From positions 47,963,581-48,027,580 of the forward strand of contig CM072511.1 of assembly GCA_036898135.1 (NCBI GenBank): 64,000 nt of DNA, written 5' to 3'. Source of the DNA: Oncomelania hupensis (lineage: Eukaryota; Mollusca; Gastropoda; Littorinimorpha; Pomatiopsidae). Below the pieces are notes generated by a model. That model was not told the DNA's origin, did no database searches, and saw only the letters and a list, made by a program, of their open reading frames with translations. Made by a program: the position numbers and the translations under genes. Positions 1 through 11,591 of the stretch are shown piece by piece (position 1 is the stretch's first letter; the number at the start of each line of letters is the position of its first letter).

Positions 1-559
1 GAGAAGACCCCTTGTACACAAAAAACGTCTCCACAATCACGTGTACAGTATTTTCTTTCCCTTCGCAGACAAATACTGCGAGACTGATAACCCTATTCCC
101 CCCCTAAGAATTGTTGTAGAAGAGTGATCTATATGGCTAATTGATCGAGCAGCAGGGGCGCGTGCGGTACAAATCCGTCCTTATTATTTTTGTCACGACG
201 GCGCCACATGCTTTCCTGTTGTCTATGTTGTACGGTGTCTCAGAATTTTCAAGCAAAATCCCTTACTTGCTGGGTCTGCTAAATTTTATATTTTTTTCTA
301 TCTTTTCGGAGGCATCTAAGTAAGTAAAGTTCTTTTTTTCAACATATGTAGCTCGAAGAGCTTCTCGAGGCGCTGATCGTTCTGAAGATGTCTGTTGTTT
401 CTGTTGTACCATATATCAGAAATGTCAGGCATTCCCCTCCTCCAGGGCAAATGTTTATTTGTAGCCTTCCCTTTCTTTTTTCTGGAAATACTTTAAAATA
501 AAGGGTGGGCGGGGAAGTAGGAATGGAGGTAGAGGGAGGAGGATCAGAACGAGCCAAAG
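1..559. other. unassigned spacer
   Basis: I see no supported gene, RNA or transposon end here. The short open frames have no recognisable domain and no coding-like context. Confidence 0.5.
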
Positions 560-1100
560 GCCGGTAGTCGGTCCGTTGAAGGTCATGTGTCAAGAACCAC
601 TGAACGGATTTTTATCAAACTTCATAGGAACATTACGTAGGTTAGTGGCCTGCCTCCCGTGCCATCATATTAGTTCTAACGCAAAGGTCAAGGTCAATGA
701 GTCATTTTCTTGCTAAACACGTTTTGCTCAATATCTCTGAACCGATTTTGTTGAGATTTGGTATGCAGGTACCTCAAATTATGGGCCATCATTCAGTAGT
801 TTGGTTGTCAGACAATCGGTACACGTCGGTCGGTCCGTTACGTTTTGTTCAAAACGCACTTTTGGCCTTATCTGAAGAATAACTGAACCGCAATTCATAA
901 TGTTTACCTTGTGCATGCTTTCCGTATTGCGAAGTATGTTAGATCATTCGTATTTGTACTTTTTCAAAGGTCAAGGTCATTGTGCTTTACCATTTTGTAA
1001 ACACGCTTTGAGCTGTATCTAAAAACTGGTTGATCCGATTTTGATAAAATTTGGCTCGTTGATAGATCAGATCGTGGCCTATCATTACGTATTTTCCTTT
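560..1100 (+). repeat. AAGGTCAAGGTCA-type dispersed repeat, internally repeated modules
   Basis: Three related modules are visible, each with a CTGAACCGATTTTGNTNAAATTTGG-like phrase (near 600, 737 and 1030) followed by a GTGGCC/GGGCCATC phrase. Between them sit AAAGGTCAAGGTCA motifs (near 681 and 967). The same style of repeat occurs at 12650 and 48095. No coding potential was recognised. The class is unknown; old DNA-transposon or satellite-like sequence are both possible. Confidence 0.6.
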
Positions 1101-1693
1101 TGCTTCTTTGATGGTAAAGCCGAGTCACAGCACTGCCAAGAAAATTAACACTTTTGAAAATGCTTTTTGTTTTCGGCTATGCATGTGTATACATTTGAAT
1201 GGTTTGCCATATTGTTTATTTTCGACGTATCTTCCTTCGCTATGATGTTATGTTATATCAGTTTATAGTCCCCTCTCTTCCCGATAAGGATTTTCAGAGA
1301 GGAGACTCTGATCAGCATTTTTCGCTATGAAAGCATAGAATGTTCTTATGTGGTAAATTTAACAGGTGAAATAGCTGCTCAAGGTGCGGCTCGAAACTAG
1401 GGCCAAACTCAAGCAGGCCTGAAGTGCGTCACTCAATATAAGCAGAAAAGTGCTGTTTTAGGTGATGTTGAGCTTGATCTGCCTGATCAGTTGAACAGGT
1501 TTTACTGCAGGCTTGACGAGGGGAACCGAAACCCGGGTTATTGCCCCCCTCCCCCTCTCTACCCTTTGCCTGACGACCCCTTCTCCACCTGCTTTTCACC
1601 ATACAGGAAATTGGGGTGAGGCGATTGTTCAGGAAGCAAACCACGATGAAGGCGTAAAGACCAGATAATGTGTCCACTTCTGCCATTGGGTCA
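1101..1693. other. unassigned spacer
   Basis: No supported feature. An 85-codon frame on the minus strand (1429-1686) has no recognisable domain. Confidence 0.5.
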
Positions 1694-2580
1694 TGCGCTG
1701 ATCACCTTGCCCCAGTGTTTACCGATATTCTAACACGTCATTTAAGCAAAATGCTATCTCTCAGTGTTTGAAATCATTTGGCATTGTTTCCGTCCCCAAG
1801 AAATTAAAGGTCACCCAGCTCAATGACCACCGGCCTGCTGCGCTTACTTCTGTGGGCATGAAGGTCTTTGAGGTACTCCTCCTCACTTACTTGAAGGCAT
1901 GCACGGGTCACCTAATAGACAAACAGGTCAGTTGAGAACTCTGTCGCTCTTGGCCTTCATCACATCCGCCAACATCTGGAGAACTCGCATACGTACGCTA
2001 GAATACATTTGATTGATTTTAGTTTTGCTTTTAATACAATCGTCCCTCATAAACCTTTTGATAAACTGGAGTCGTTGACCGTCCATCTTTCCATTTGCCA
2101 TCGGGTCCTTGGTTTTCTTTTGGACCGACCACAGGTGGTGAGAGTAAGTAAAGTTACATCATGCTCTCGAGTCCTCAATACTGGGACCCCTCAAGGTTTT
2201 GTTCGGTCACCGCTTTTATTTACTCTCTTCACAAACGATTGTGGGTCGTCAGATCCGTCTGTGCTAGTTGTCAAGTTCTCTGACGACACTACAATTGAGG
2301 GTCTTATCTCTGGTGAACATGAAAGTGCATATTGCGAGGGTGTGACTGTCGGGCGGCTGGTTAAGTTGGCTGTTGCTCGGATAATCACCTTGAGCTCAAT
2401 GTCTCTAAAACAAAAGAAGTGGTCATTGACTTCCGCAGGAATAAAAGTCCAATTTTACCTCTCACGATCAATTGGAAATGCGTAGAACAGGTTGATTCAT
2501 TTAAATTTCTTGGCACGGTCATTTCTAGCAACCTGTCGTGGGACAACAACAACATGTCCATCATAAAAAGTGGTAGCAGC
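1694..2580 (+). pseudogene. CR1-superfamily (Rex1-like) LINE reverse transcriptase fragment
   Basis: Non-LTR reverse transcriptase remnant. In shifting frames the translation gives motifs typical of CR1/Rex1-like RTs: VPKK followed by LNDHRPAALTSVGMKVFE (about 1790-1875), FSFAFNTI (motif A, about 2020), NTGTPQGFVRSPLLFTLFTNDC (motif B region, about 2180-2245) and KFSDDTT (motif C, about 2270). The catalytic aspartate pair is read as SDD rather than ADD, and motif A has lost its second Asp. The longest intact frame is 2009-2485. Stops and frame changes at about 1930-2005 and after 2485 show it is dead. The endonuclease part and the 3' end are missing. A related copy is at 10262-11040. Confidence 0.8.
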
Positions 2581-2790
2581 TTTGGGCCACTAAGCTAGCT
2601 GTATGTAGGTGAGTTCTGGTGGTTTTGTTTTAAAAAATAGCCTTGTCACATGATCGTGCGCTTTTGAAAGACTGATCGGATTCTGTAACGTACCTCCTAG
2701 ACGACGTGATGGGAAACTAAGCACCGTTTTAAAAGTCATTACAGCCAACACGAGTCGAACAAAGGCTCTTTACAGAAAGTTTTATCCCCT

Positions 2791-2792
<2 letters not shown>
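2581..2792. other. spacer after LINE fragment
   Basis: Probably degenerate continuation of the LINE fragment; no frame is recognisable. Confidence 0.35.
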
Positions 2793-2844
<52 letters not shown>

Positions 2845-2853
2845 GAGAGAGAG
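2793..2853. repeat. (GA)n microsatellite
   Basis: About 60 bp of near-perfect GA dinucleotides with one GGGA interruption. Confidence 0.95.
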
Positions 2854-3199
2854 TGTGTTTATCACCTGCGGGAAAATCAAACCCAGGCCGTGTACGCGCC
2901 AGTGCGAGTCAACGACCCACTGTGCCTTTCTCCTACCCGTATGTTGAGGCGGTGCCTGACAGATTCTGCCTTTCACCTTCCGTCCGCAATATTGAACTGA
3001 GAGACAAATCTTCTGTCCCTTTACGTGGACCCCGCAATGAGAACACGTCTTCTATACTCTCCATTCTGGGAGCAAGATGTTCCTTTTATCTCTCCTTTGG
3101 AGTGAATATTGACAAATGTCCTCGGATGTGTGGAATAAATGTCTGTCTATTAGCATGTCTGTTTGTCTCTCTACCTCTCTGTCTATTTCTGTCTCCGTC

Positions 3200-3200
<1 letters not shown>
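2854..3200. other. unassigned spacer
   Basis: The frame 2853-3293 is open but ends in poly-isoleucine read from the adjacent microsatellite and has no recognisable domain, so I do not call it a gene. Confidence 0.5.

Positions 3201-3282
<82 letters not shown>
3201..3282. repeat. (AAT)n microsatellite
   Basis: About 27 perfect trinucleotide units. Confidence 0.97.
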
Positions 3283-3687
3283 GAGAGATTTAGGAAGCAC
3301 AGAAACTTGGTTCGTAGTTCTTTTTCGTAGGAAAACTCCAGCCTATGTGATAACTTTTGCGCTTCCGGAAGGTCACGACCTCCTCATTTGCATTACGCAG
3401 AAACTTCGCCGAGTGAAAATGCGGAATTTTCATCATTTTGACGAATCGTTATTCTCATGTAAGTTTATGGTATTTTTGCATATATCGGGTCAATATTGCT
3501 ATAAAAGTAAGCTTGAATAACTTCTTTGACTGTATTCATCATTTGTTGTTATCACATCATATTGACGCTCAACAAGATTATCCAAAAAGAAGAAAAAATA
3601 TGAAGTATTTGCAGCCAATTAGAAACTATACAAAAGACCTTTTTTGATAAGTGTGACATTGATATCACATCAGTTTCAGTTCTTCCA
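3283..3687. other. unassigned spacer
   Basis: AT-rich sequence with no supported feature. Confidence 0.5.
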
Positions 3688-4375
3688 TTAACTCATTGAA
3701 GTCGCAGAGTGCCAAACTCGGCATCATTCCAGAGTCGCAGGATTTTAGGCTATTTTTTAAAAATCACACCAAATGTACTAGACAACATAGAAACATAAAA
3801 TAAATTGCAAATGAAAGCTTAAAGTAAGTATCTTTAATTTCACTTACCACCAATCTGCTATAATCCTCCAGAAAAAAATATTTTGCACCAAAAACACATC
3901 ACTTTTGCAAAAAAAACACTTTTTTTATAAGAAGCACAATACCTACATGTTGCACCCATTTTTGATATGAAAATATTTGATTCTCTTGTTTTTAAGAAGC
4001 AAAAACACAGTAGAAATGAATTTTACACAAAAATAATCATGAAAGCACAATCTGAAGAGGCATTTGTCACATAACTAAAACAAAATTCTCCCAACAATCG
4101 GCGTTCAAAACGGGAAGCCATTGTGTAAACAATGAGTTGCTAGCTTCATCAAAAATCGCGATATATCAAGAGAAACTTTGGTCAAAAATATGGTCAAAGG
4201 GAAGTAATCTACTCTAAAAAGACCGATTTCAAGTATGGGTATTGCTTAGGTCCCTTGGTACTCATTTTCTGTTATTAAAAAAAGGGAACACGCGACGTAC
4301 ACATATCAGCGGCACGCTCCTCTGAGGCACCGCTAGTGCCGTAGCACCGTTTGCGGCACGACTTCAATGAGTTAA
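3688..4375. mobile_element. piggyBac-like MITE with TTAA target sites
   Basis: The element is bounded by TTAA at 3688-3691 and 4372-4375. Just inside are perfect 13-bp terminal inverted repeats: CTCATTGAAGTCG at 3692-3704 and its exact reverse complement at 4359-4371. Counting the TTAA, the inverted match is 17 bp without mismatch. Subterminal sequence shows a weaker inverted match of GTGCC/GGCAC blocks. The 680-bp interior is AT-rich and noncoding, so it is non-autonomous. TTAA duplication is characteristic of piggyBac and some Kolobok elements; the ACTCATTGA-type end resembles piggyBac-type MITEs. Superfamily assignment is inference. Confidence 0.8.
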
Positions 4376-4496
4376 CACCATTGATTCCACCATGGGAGCA
4401 TATATGTGCACATATTGATATTGACTACAGCCACACAAAAAAGAGGATAATCCTAATTTATTAGTTTCTGAGGTAAAAAAAAAAGCATATTGAAAG

Positions 4497-5060
4497 TAAT
4501 TACAAAACCATATGCAGATTTTTACTGATGGATCAGTTTTAGATTCTTCTGATAGTGGATCAGCATATATTATTCCTGAAATAAATATAAGAAGATCATA
4601 TTATTTAGGAAAGGGATTTTCTATATTTACAGCTGAGCTTTATGCTATTTTCATGGCTTTACATTTCATCATGACGTCACCTTTAGAATTATTTAGTATA
4701 TTAGTATGTGTTGATTCAAAAGCGGTTCTGTATGCATTAAAACAGTGGAACTGTAAAGATAGAAGGGAGTTTATCTATGAAATTAAACATATAATACATT
4801 GCGTAATTTCTAGAGGAATAAAAATTGATTTCTGTTGGGTTCCATCACATTGCAGAACTCATTGGAATGAGGTATGCGATAGATTAGCTAAAGAGGGAGC
4901 ACAAAGGTCGTCAGATTCTATATATTTCGCGGGTTTTGAGCGCACAGCAGGCCGATCCGCAGCGCCCAGCACCTGCCCAGATCAGCGTCCATACCGGACA
5001 AACTTTACAGTAGAGGCGAATAAGGACTTCCGGCTAAGCAATTTATATATATAGATAATG
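4497..5060 (+). pseudogene. RNase H domain of an I-like LINE, 5'-truncated
   Basis: The open frame 4512-5054 encodes a type-1 RNase H domain as found at the C-terminus of I-like non-LTR retrotransposons, where it removes RNA from the RNA:DNA hybrid. Counting from 4512, all four acidic active-site residues are visible: Asp6 in FTDGS, Glu42 in TAELYAI, Asp68 in VDSKA and Asp123 in NEVCDRLAKEGA. The conserved His lies in WVPSHC. The usual GNE before the last Asp is WNE. A stop codon lies immediately upstream, so no reverse transcriptase is attached and the ATG is not a true start. After the KEGAQRSSDSI phrase (about 4910) the sequence stops matching the sister copy at 21552. It is a dead, truncated insertion with an intact-looking domain. 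Confidence 0.85.
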
Positions 5061-6238
5061 TAGATTAAGCCTATGTATACTGTATAACAGTGTCTACTTG
5101 GTTTCTAGGCAGGACATGGAGAATGCAATTATTAGCCTACGGCTGAGAACTAATAAATTGCAAATCAAGGAACGCAACTATTAAATATGGTCGATAATAA
5201 CAAAGTATACCGTTGAGAAATGCTAATCTGTGTAAATCGAACAGAATTAGAAGCAACAGCGATCAATTTTAATGTGTACTAGTCGTAGTCATGCAAGCAT
5301 CATTTCGTAACACATCGGAGAGCTTCGTTCGACTTCGGTGATTGCCTTTTTGGGCGAATGACTGGAACTAGGTTGGAAAAAACAAGTTTGCCGCCCGGAC
5401 GCTTCGTATTACCCAAGACGACAGGGAGACGACCCCCTGGGTTTCTGCATCCGGCACATCGCATTTCAACAGTCATACACACTTGCATTACACACACATA
5501 AAACATAGCTACATCTACAGCGAAATTTAGAGCAGTATACTTTACTATCTGTGTGTTGATTGCTTCGTTTTGTGATTAGCTAAAAGACAAGAGTGCTACA
5601 GACAGCGAACGTTTGATTAGTAAAGCCAGTCAATTTAATTTAATATATTCTTCAAGTCTTGCTGGCTAAATTCTTTCACTTGTAATCGAATTTATTTTCA
5701 GCTTTATTTGCTTATTGTTGCATATTGTTGTGTGGGCATCTTGTGTACAGTTTCTAGGGGTTTCAGAATAGACAAGGGAGGTAATTGTTCGTTAATTGTT
5801 GGGGTTGTGGGTCCGGATAAGGGTTGGGGTGGTTTAGATCTCCCATTCCCATGTGTGTTTGTATATTGAATAAAATAGTTTAAATTTTCATCTGGTATTT
5901 GTGTTAGTTCTTTTGTTTGAGTTCTATTCTTCCATTCGCCGTTTGGGCTGAAGATCACTGAACCCATTGGGGTGACGTGACAGATACAATAAAGTAGGTG
6001 TACTTTGCTCCGAAAAAGGGTGCTGTTTTTGGTCTGCTTTTGCGTTCAGATGTAAAATGGCGGAGGAGTGTGTGGTCCCGATTGATATTTTCAACATAAG
6101 TTTTGCATTATGTCTAGGTTTCAAGTGCGTCCTATGGGCATGGTAAAGATGTAAAATCACTTTTCGGGTGAAATTTATTTTGCGCACTTTTCTCTAAAAC
6201 TACTGGACGGAATTCTTTGAAACTTGGAATTTAGTTAG

Positions 6239-6240
<2 letters not shown>
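5061..6240. other. unassigned spacer
   Basis: No supported gene. The last ~60 bp (about 6190-6235) contain a CTCTAAAACTACTGGACGGA phrase of the kind found in widespread invertebrate repeats; the boundaries cannot be set. Confidence 0.4.

Positions 6241-6302
<62 letters not shown>
6241..6302. repeat. (GT)n then (GA)n microsatellite
   Basis: GT dinucleotides to about 6282, switching directly to GA to 6302. Confidence 0.95.
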
Positions 6303-6412
6303 CACGCGAGGAAACTGTGCAACCGTTTTAAATACGATTTATAGGAAATTCCATTGGCAACGTTTCCACACTTGTATTATCTTCTTCTTCTCCTTTTGTC
6401 CTTTTCTCCTTT

Positions 6413-6441
6413 CCACCACCACCACCACCACCATCACCATC

Positions 6442-6540
<99 letters not shown>

Positions 6541-6582
6541 TTCTTCTTCTTCTTCTTCTTCTTCTTCTTCTTCTTCTTCTTT
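6413..6582. repeat. compound (CAC)-(CAT)-(CTT) microsatellite
   Basis: 170 bp of trinucleotides that change unit twice in the same phase: CAC, then CAT (about 6435-6540), then CTT. It creates artificial poly-His, poly-Met and poly-Leu frames. Confidence 0.97.
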
Positions 6583-6806
6583 TAAGTAATGTTAAAGGGA
6601 AAAACAAGCGGTCTTTAAAAATTGACCTATTCCTATAGCTTACAACCTTTTTTTCCATTTAACCGAGATTTTACATTTAAAAAATCAAAGTTAAGATGCG
6701 GGTGTTGCAGCTGTGATTAAGAAAATTTTATGTCGGACATCGGCGTCATAATGGACATAAACTGGCGGAAGGGGGCGAAAAAACAACAAACACTCTCACA
6801 TCTTTA
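6583..6806. other. unassigned spacer
   Basis: Nothing recognised. Confidence 0.5.
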
Positions 6807-6831
6807 AACACACGCACCCACACACACACAT

Positions 6832-6869
<38 letters not shown>

Positions 6870-6876
6870 AAACACA

Positions 6877-6909
<33 letters not shown>
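6807..6909. repeat. (CA)n microsatellite
   Basis: Interrupted CA dinucleotides with TACG, AAA and TATATA interruptions. Confidence 0.95.
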
Positions 6910-7288
6910 CGACGCTCTGGCGTGCTTGCGAAATCTGATGTTTGCACCCGGTTTGTAGGATCATTAAACATGCGACTAATGTCGTTGGACATAAAAACAA
7001 GCCAGAAAAACAAGAAGGGTAAAATCAACTAAAGTCACATAATTCGCTTACACACCACCAAAGCTGAAGAATTTAGATGTCGGTTTTGGGGCTTAACAAA
7101 TATTGACCACGCAAATATAATGACGCAATTAAAAAAAATTTTCAGGAAAACAAGTAAAAACCCAAACACATTTTTTTTCTTCACAGGAGTTCTTTCCCAT
7201 AAAAGAATTAGGTTAATTTCCGAGAAAACTTTTCTCTCTCTGTCTCTCGGTCGGCCTCTAATTCCTTTGTAAATCAGTCGGTCGGTCT

Positions 7289-7292
<4 letters not shown>

Positions 7293-7383
<91 letters not shown>
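7293..7383. repeat. (CT)n microsatellite at a SINE 3' end
   Basis: About 45 perfect CT units. It directly abuts the 3' end of the minus-strand tRNA-derived SINE at 7384-7648, so on the SINE strand it is a (GA)n tail. Confidence 0.95.
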
Positions 7384-7385
<2 letters not shown>

Positions 7386-7648
7386 GTCAAAGGTTCTTTA
7401 TCATGTTAATTTGTAAAATGATAGATTGGAAGGTTAGACTTTATAATTAGTCTCTGTTGTTTGTAGATTATAGTCACACGACACTTTCGCATATAGGTGA
7501 CTACTGGACCGATTTATACTGACACCAGCGGGCCAGTTGTTGGTAAAGGGGAAAATAATATGATCACACGTTGATCAATCCGGGATTCGAACCAGCGACC
7601 TTTCGGTTACTAGCAAGACTCTCTTACCAACTGAGCTACCCGGCCCCT
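7384..7648 (-). mobile_element. tRNA-derived SINE (family 4) with (GA)n tail
   Basis: Read on the minus strand, it starts with a tRNA-like head. A box A-like TAGCTCAGTTGGTAAGAG lies around 7622-7640 and a box B GGTTCGAATCC around 7583-7594. The anticodon position would read AGT, but the anticodon stem does not pair, so it is not a functional tRNA. A roughly 190-bp unrelated body follows. The terminal ~50 bp (7401-7452) recur at 39251-39303, supporting a dispersed family. Confidence 0.75.
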
Positions 7649-8296
7649 CTTAATTAGTCTCCCTCTCTTTCTCTCTCTTTATCTGTTCCTTCTGCTCATC
7701 TCCGTCTTCCTCTTCCTCCTTCTCCTCCTCCTCTTTCTTCGTCGGCTTCTTGTTCTTCTTGTTCTTGTTCTTCTTTTCTTCTCCTCGCTTCTTTCATTCC
7801 GGAATTCGTCTTTCATTCTGTAAATATTCCTTCTCCATCTTGCAGTCCAGTCTGTCTTTTACAGGCGTTTTGTGAGCAAACAGGTCCAGGACCCAAATCC
7901 TCATTTGTTACCGGTGAGGATGGTGCCTGCATACTGATGTCCACAGAGGCTGGTGGACAAGGCAACATAAGAAATCGGCTTTTATGCCCGCACGTTCCAT
8001 TGCCGTGCTAAAAGAGCCACATTCAAAGCCATATTGTGGCCCTAGCTTCTTTAGCATGCAACAACAACAAAAGCAGCAGCAGCTCAAAACAACATCAACA
8101 ACAACAACAACAAAGTGTTACGTAATTAAGTTATATTAGAGAACTGTGTAAACAATTGTTTGTTTTGTTTAAGAATGTAGGCCCAGAACTTAAAAGGTCT
8201 CCCTCTGCACCTGGCATTGCAACCACTAATCCTGCAGCTGTGGATGTACTAGTAGGTCTACCAACTGTTTACTTATATTCTTTCGCAATAGCCTAA
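7649..8296. other. unassigned spacer
   Basis: Pyrimidine-rich to about 7850, then unique-looking sequence and a short CAA run near 8095. No gene is supported. Confidence 0.45.
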
Positions 8297-8418
8297 GAGT
8301 GTGTGTTTGTGTGTGTTTGGTTGTTGGTGTGTGTGTTTGTGTGAGTGTGTGCAACACATCATCATGCTTCACACACACACACACACACAAACACACACAA
8401 ACACACACACACACAAAC
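8297..8418. repeat. inverted (GT)n / (AC)n tracts
   Basis: An interrupted GT tract (8298-8351) is followed after about 20 bp by an interrupted AC tract (8371-8417). Both carry matching TTT/AAA interruptions, so the two arms can pair as a long imperfect hairpin. Confidence 0.85.
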
Positions 8419-9554
8419 TACCACCACCACCACACGCGCGCACGGAAGTCCTTTAGTTTCCTATTCTGAAATGATTCCTCTCGGCTATCGCAACTTCATT
8501 CTTGTATATTGTTTTCCCGCAGATGTTACTACTTCTACTACCACCACTCTTCGTTGCCATAGCTGTTCATTTCCCTCATTCCAATCCTACTTATCTGCTT
8601 ACTACGGCTACTTCATCTATCTAAGGTTCCATAAGAGCCCCCAGGACACCGCCAATCTGACCTAGTATAGGTCTGCTTGAAACCCTCTTGCCTCTGTGAG
8701 TCTGTCGCAATACTCAGTACAACAAATCTCGAAACAGTACTATTTATTACTCAGTCTCCTGGCCTATGCAGTAAGCCTACTATTATTACCCTGCCTCCGT
8801 TATCCTGGCTGGGAGAGAACGTTCAATTTTCGCACTGTAAAGAGTGAAGTACCTACTGAGCATCAGAAATCTATCAGGACTACGTTGCAAACTACTCATG
8901 TGTGGGTTTCAAAAACAGTATCTCACACGCTGTATGGGATGAAGTCTTGCACACGTTCTTCACTGGATAGATGGTCCAAAGGCGAAGTAAGTGTGACGCG
9001 TAGTGGGAGGCGACTGGTCATCCTTTGGAGAGATTTTCCCCCTAGAGGTTTGCTAGAGGGACTTTATTGTTATTTCTCTTGTGTTCTTTTTAATCATACT
9101 CTAAGCACACATCCTGCTACATAAGAAAAGGAAATTAGCACACAATAATATCCGTCAGGCATCTCCGTATCTTTGAAGCTTTGACCAGTAAACACTATAC
9201 TCAACTACCATATCTTTAATTTAATTGAATTAGTTAGGCATCAACAAATCAGAATCCATATGTTTTCTTTCAAATGACCCTTTTACGATTTTTCATTTGT
9301 ACTACTGTAAGTACAAAAGTAACATTTAATTGTATTTTTCTTATCTCAAATACATTCTGTTCTAAAAGTTTTCTTCAACAATTACTAGTAATCGTAACAC
9401 GTTTTTTTGGCCGTGGGGCTGCTTTGCAGAATCTAAAGTTTTGGGCGGCGACAACGTGTTGAAAACACTTTATTTTCAGTATGAAAACATGTCTTAAAAA
9501 AAAAAAGATGGTAGCCGACTAATTATATGTTGCAAATCATTTGGTCTTAATTGT
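8419..9554. other. unassigned spacer
   Basis: A 142-codon frame (8696-9124, +) is the longest here. It shows a hydrophobic N-terminal stretch but no recognisable domain, conserved motif or splice context. Not called as a gene. Confidence 0.4.
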
Positions 9555-9781
9555 AATGAACATTAAAGTTTAATGTCTACACCCACCATTGGCGATATGG
9601 CAGATGGTGTTAACCATCCCATGGAGGAGAGGGGTAAATCAACACTGAACCCTCAGAACGATGACACTGCTAAGATGGACTGTGAAAATGGTCACTTTTT
9701 AAGCTTGCCCACCACGGGGTTCGAACCTGGGTTCTTCGGTGTGCCAGGCGAACGCTCTACCACTGAGCTATGGCGGTGGGA
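9555..9781 (-). mobile_element. tRNA-derived SINE (family 1), full-length copy
   Basis: On the minus strand it begins TCCCACCGCCATAGCTCAG, a box A region, and has a GGTTCGAACCC box B at about 9718-9730. It ends with the family 3' end GTGGGTGTAGACATTAAAC followed by AATGTTCATT. Relatives are at 19026, 22072, 25252 and 49870. No clear target-site duplication was found. Confidence 0.85.
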
Positions 9782-10261
9782 CAGATTGATTCTAAATATC
9801 TTTGCAAGTGGCATAGGCAAGTACATTGAAATAAGTTGGTAGACGGCGAAATTTGTGCTCAAAAGCACATGGCCTTATTGCTAAGCGATGCGTCTCGTAT
9901 GGGAGGAACTTTTATGCACTCTATCCACACAATTCAGCACCATTGCCCTGTGGAGAAATGCTCACAATTCAATGTCCATACAATAGAGTCCATTCCATTC
10001 TCCAGCAACGACCATCCAATTTCCCAAATGCGCCAGAAAAAGTATGGGAAACCTAAATGGTTCTGCTATTGTTCGAGAAAGAAGGTTCGGTTTAATTATA
10101 TTATGTCGCGCTTTTTTCTCGTTAAAGCGACACCCACTGTGAATTTTAAAAGGATCTGTGAAGGTGAAATGAGGGATCTTGAGGCACAAGCTGTTTGTAT
10201 AAAGTCTCAGTTATCTTCACTTTCATCTTCTCCCTGCTGCATCCTTCAGTCATTGAATTTC
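9782..10261. other. unassigned spacer
   Basis: A 144-codon frame (9836-10270) overlaps the start of the LINE fragment and has no recognisable domain of its own. Confidence 0.4.
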
Positions 10262-11040
10262 TTCCACTAAGACTATCAACACAGGAAAGCCTCAGGGCAC
10301 AGTTACCTCCCCGTTTATCTTCACTCTCTACACTAATGACTGCAGGAGCGCCAATGATGATTCGCAAATCATAAAGTTTTCGGACGATGCCGCAATCGTA
10401 GACGCTTCTGACTCGGCCGCAAGATTTGAGCGGATTGTGGATGCCTTCGTAACCTGGTGCGATAACAAACATCTGGAGCTTAAGGTCGGTACAAACGAAA
10501 GCGATGTGAGTTGACTTTCTAAGGGATAGGACGGATGTGATGCCTCTTCAAATCAAAGGCCAAACCAAAGAACTTATTGAACAATACAAATATTCCGGCA
10601 CTATGATTGATAGTAAGCTTACCTTTAAATCCAATGCAAAAATGATCTTCAAGAAGTGTAGGCAGAGAATGTTTATATTATACCAGCTCCGCTCTCTCAT
10701 TGTGTCACATAAAATACTGGAGTAGTGCTACCGTGCTTTGTTTCATTTATTTGCTTGTATCAGTCCGTGAACCCAAAAAGCAGAAAATCATTGAATAGTG
10801 TAACCAATGTTTGCGGTAAAATTATTGGTAAACCTCAGAATTTCAGGTACGAACTTCTTCAGAAAAGGGCTCATCGCAAGGCCATCAGCATCAAAGACGA
10901 TCCTACCCACCTTCTATCAGCTCAGTTTGAGACTCTGCCTTCCGGAAGGCGTTTTCGTAGTTTAAAGTGCCGCACTGTTCGTTTTTGTTCTAGTTTCATT
11001 CCGACTGCAGTGACCTTGATCGATTATGCTGAGTAAGATA
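10262..11040 (+). pseudogene. CR1-superfamily (Rex1-like) LINE, reverse transcriptase 3' half
   Basis: Second copy of the family seen at 1694. Starting around 10265, the broken frames give NTGKPQGTVTSPFIFTLYTN (motif B region), then KFSDDAA (motif C, about 10375). They continue as KYSGTMIDSKLTFKSN (about 10585) and the family C-terminus LPSGRRFRSLKCRTVRF (about 10935-10985), then FIPTAVTLIDYAE and a stop near 11036. Frame changes near 10510, 10725 and 10790 show it is inactive. It is 5'-truncated within the RT. The last frame (10725-11036) is homologous to 44950-45140, which marks the common 3' end of the family. Confidence 0.82.
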
Positions 11041-11048
11041 TTGGTTTG

Positions 11049-11050
<2 letters not shown>

Positions 11051-11097
<47 letters not shown>

Positions 11098-11115
11098 GTG
11101 TGTGTGTGTGTGTGT
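11051..11115. repeat. (GT)n microsatellite
   Basis: Near-perfect GT dinucleotides in the 3' untranslated part of the preceding LINE fragment. Confidence 0.95.
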
Positions 11116-11494
11116 GAAAGGGATGCTGTACCTTTGTTTATGCCACACATTTTATTCTGTTAAAAAGATTATATATATAAATGAAAAAGTATGATTCTCA
11201 AGTCATGTATATATGAAGAATCTACAACGACTGATATTTCGATGCCAACATTTCGTACCATTGGAGTAAATAGGTTAAATGGGAATCAAACTTTCGTTGC
11301 TTAAATAAAGGGATTGAAGGCTCGGTCTGAAAAGATTGCAGCGTGATGTGTCTACCACTGCTGAGTGCAACGCGAAAGCATATGTTTAGTGCTTGAGCGA
11401 ATAGACTGCGGGAGATGACAAGCGAATGAATCAATATACTGAATGTGACTGCTTAACCTAAAAAGAAGCACATGACAGAAGAAGAGGCAGAGAA
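11116..11494. other. unassigned spacer with a dispersed 50-bp phrase
   Basis: The segment about 11424-11472 (AATGAATCAA, then ACTGAATGTG and CTGCTTAAC) resembles 17038-17085, pointing to a shared old repeat. Nothing else is supported. Confidence 0.35.
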
Positions 11495-11591
11495 AGAAGA
11501 AGAAGAAGAAGAAGAAGAAGAAGAAGAACAACAACAACAACAACAAAAACAACAACAACAAAAACAAACACAACAACTACAACAACAACAA
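11495..11591. repeat. (GAA)n then (CAA)n microsatellite
   Basis: GAA units to about 11528, switching to CAA units. Confidence 0.95.

Noticed and set aside
6238..6638. Poly-His, poly-Met and poly-Leu open frames
   Set aside because: They are read straight from CAT/CTT trinucleotide repeats; no flanking domain or splice evidence.
7580..7648. Functional tRNA-Thr gene on the minus strand
   Set aside because: The anticodon stem does not pair and a SINE body follows; it is a SINE head.
8696..9124. 142-codon open frame with a hydrophobic start
   Set aside because: No recognisable motif, no upstream signal, and length is possible by chance in 64 kb of AT-rich DNA.
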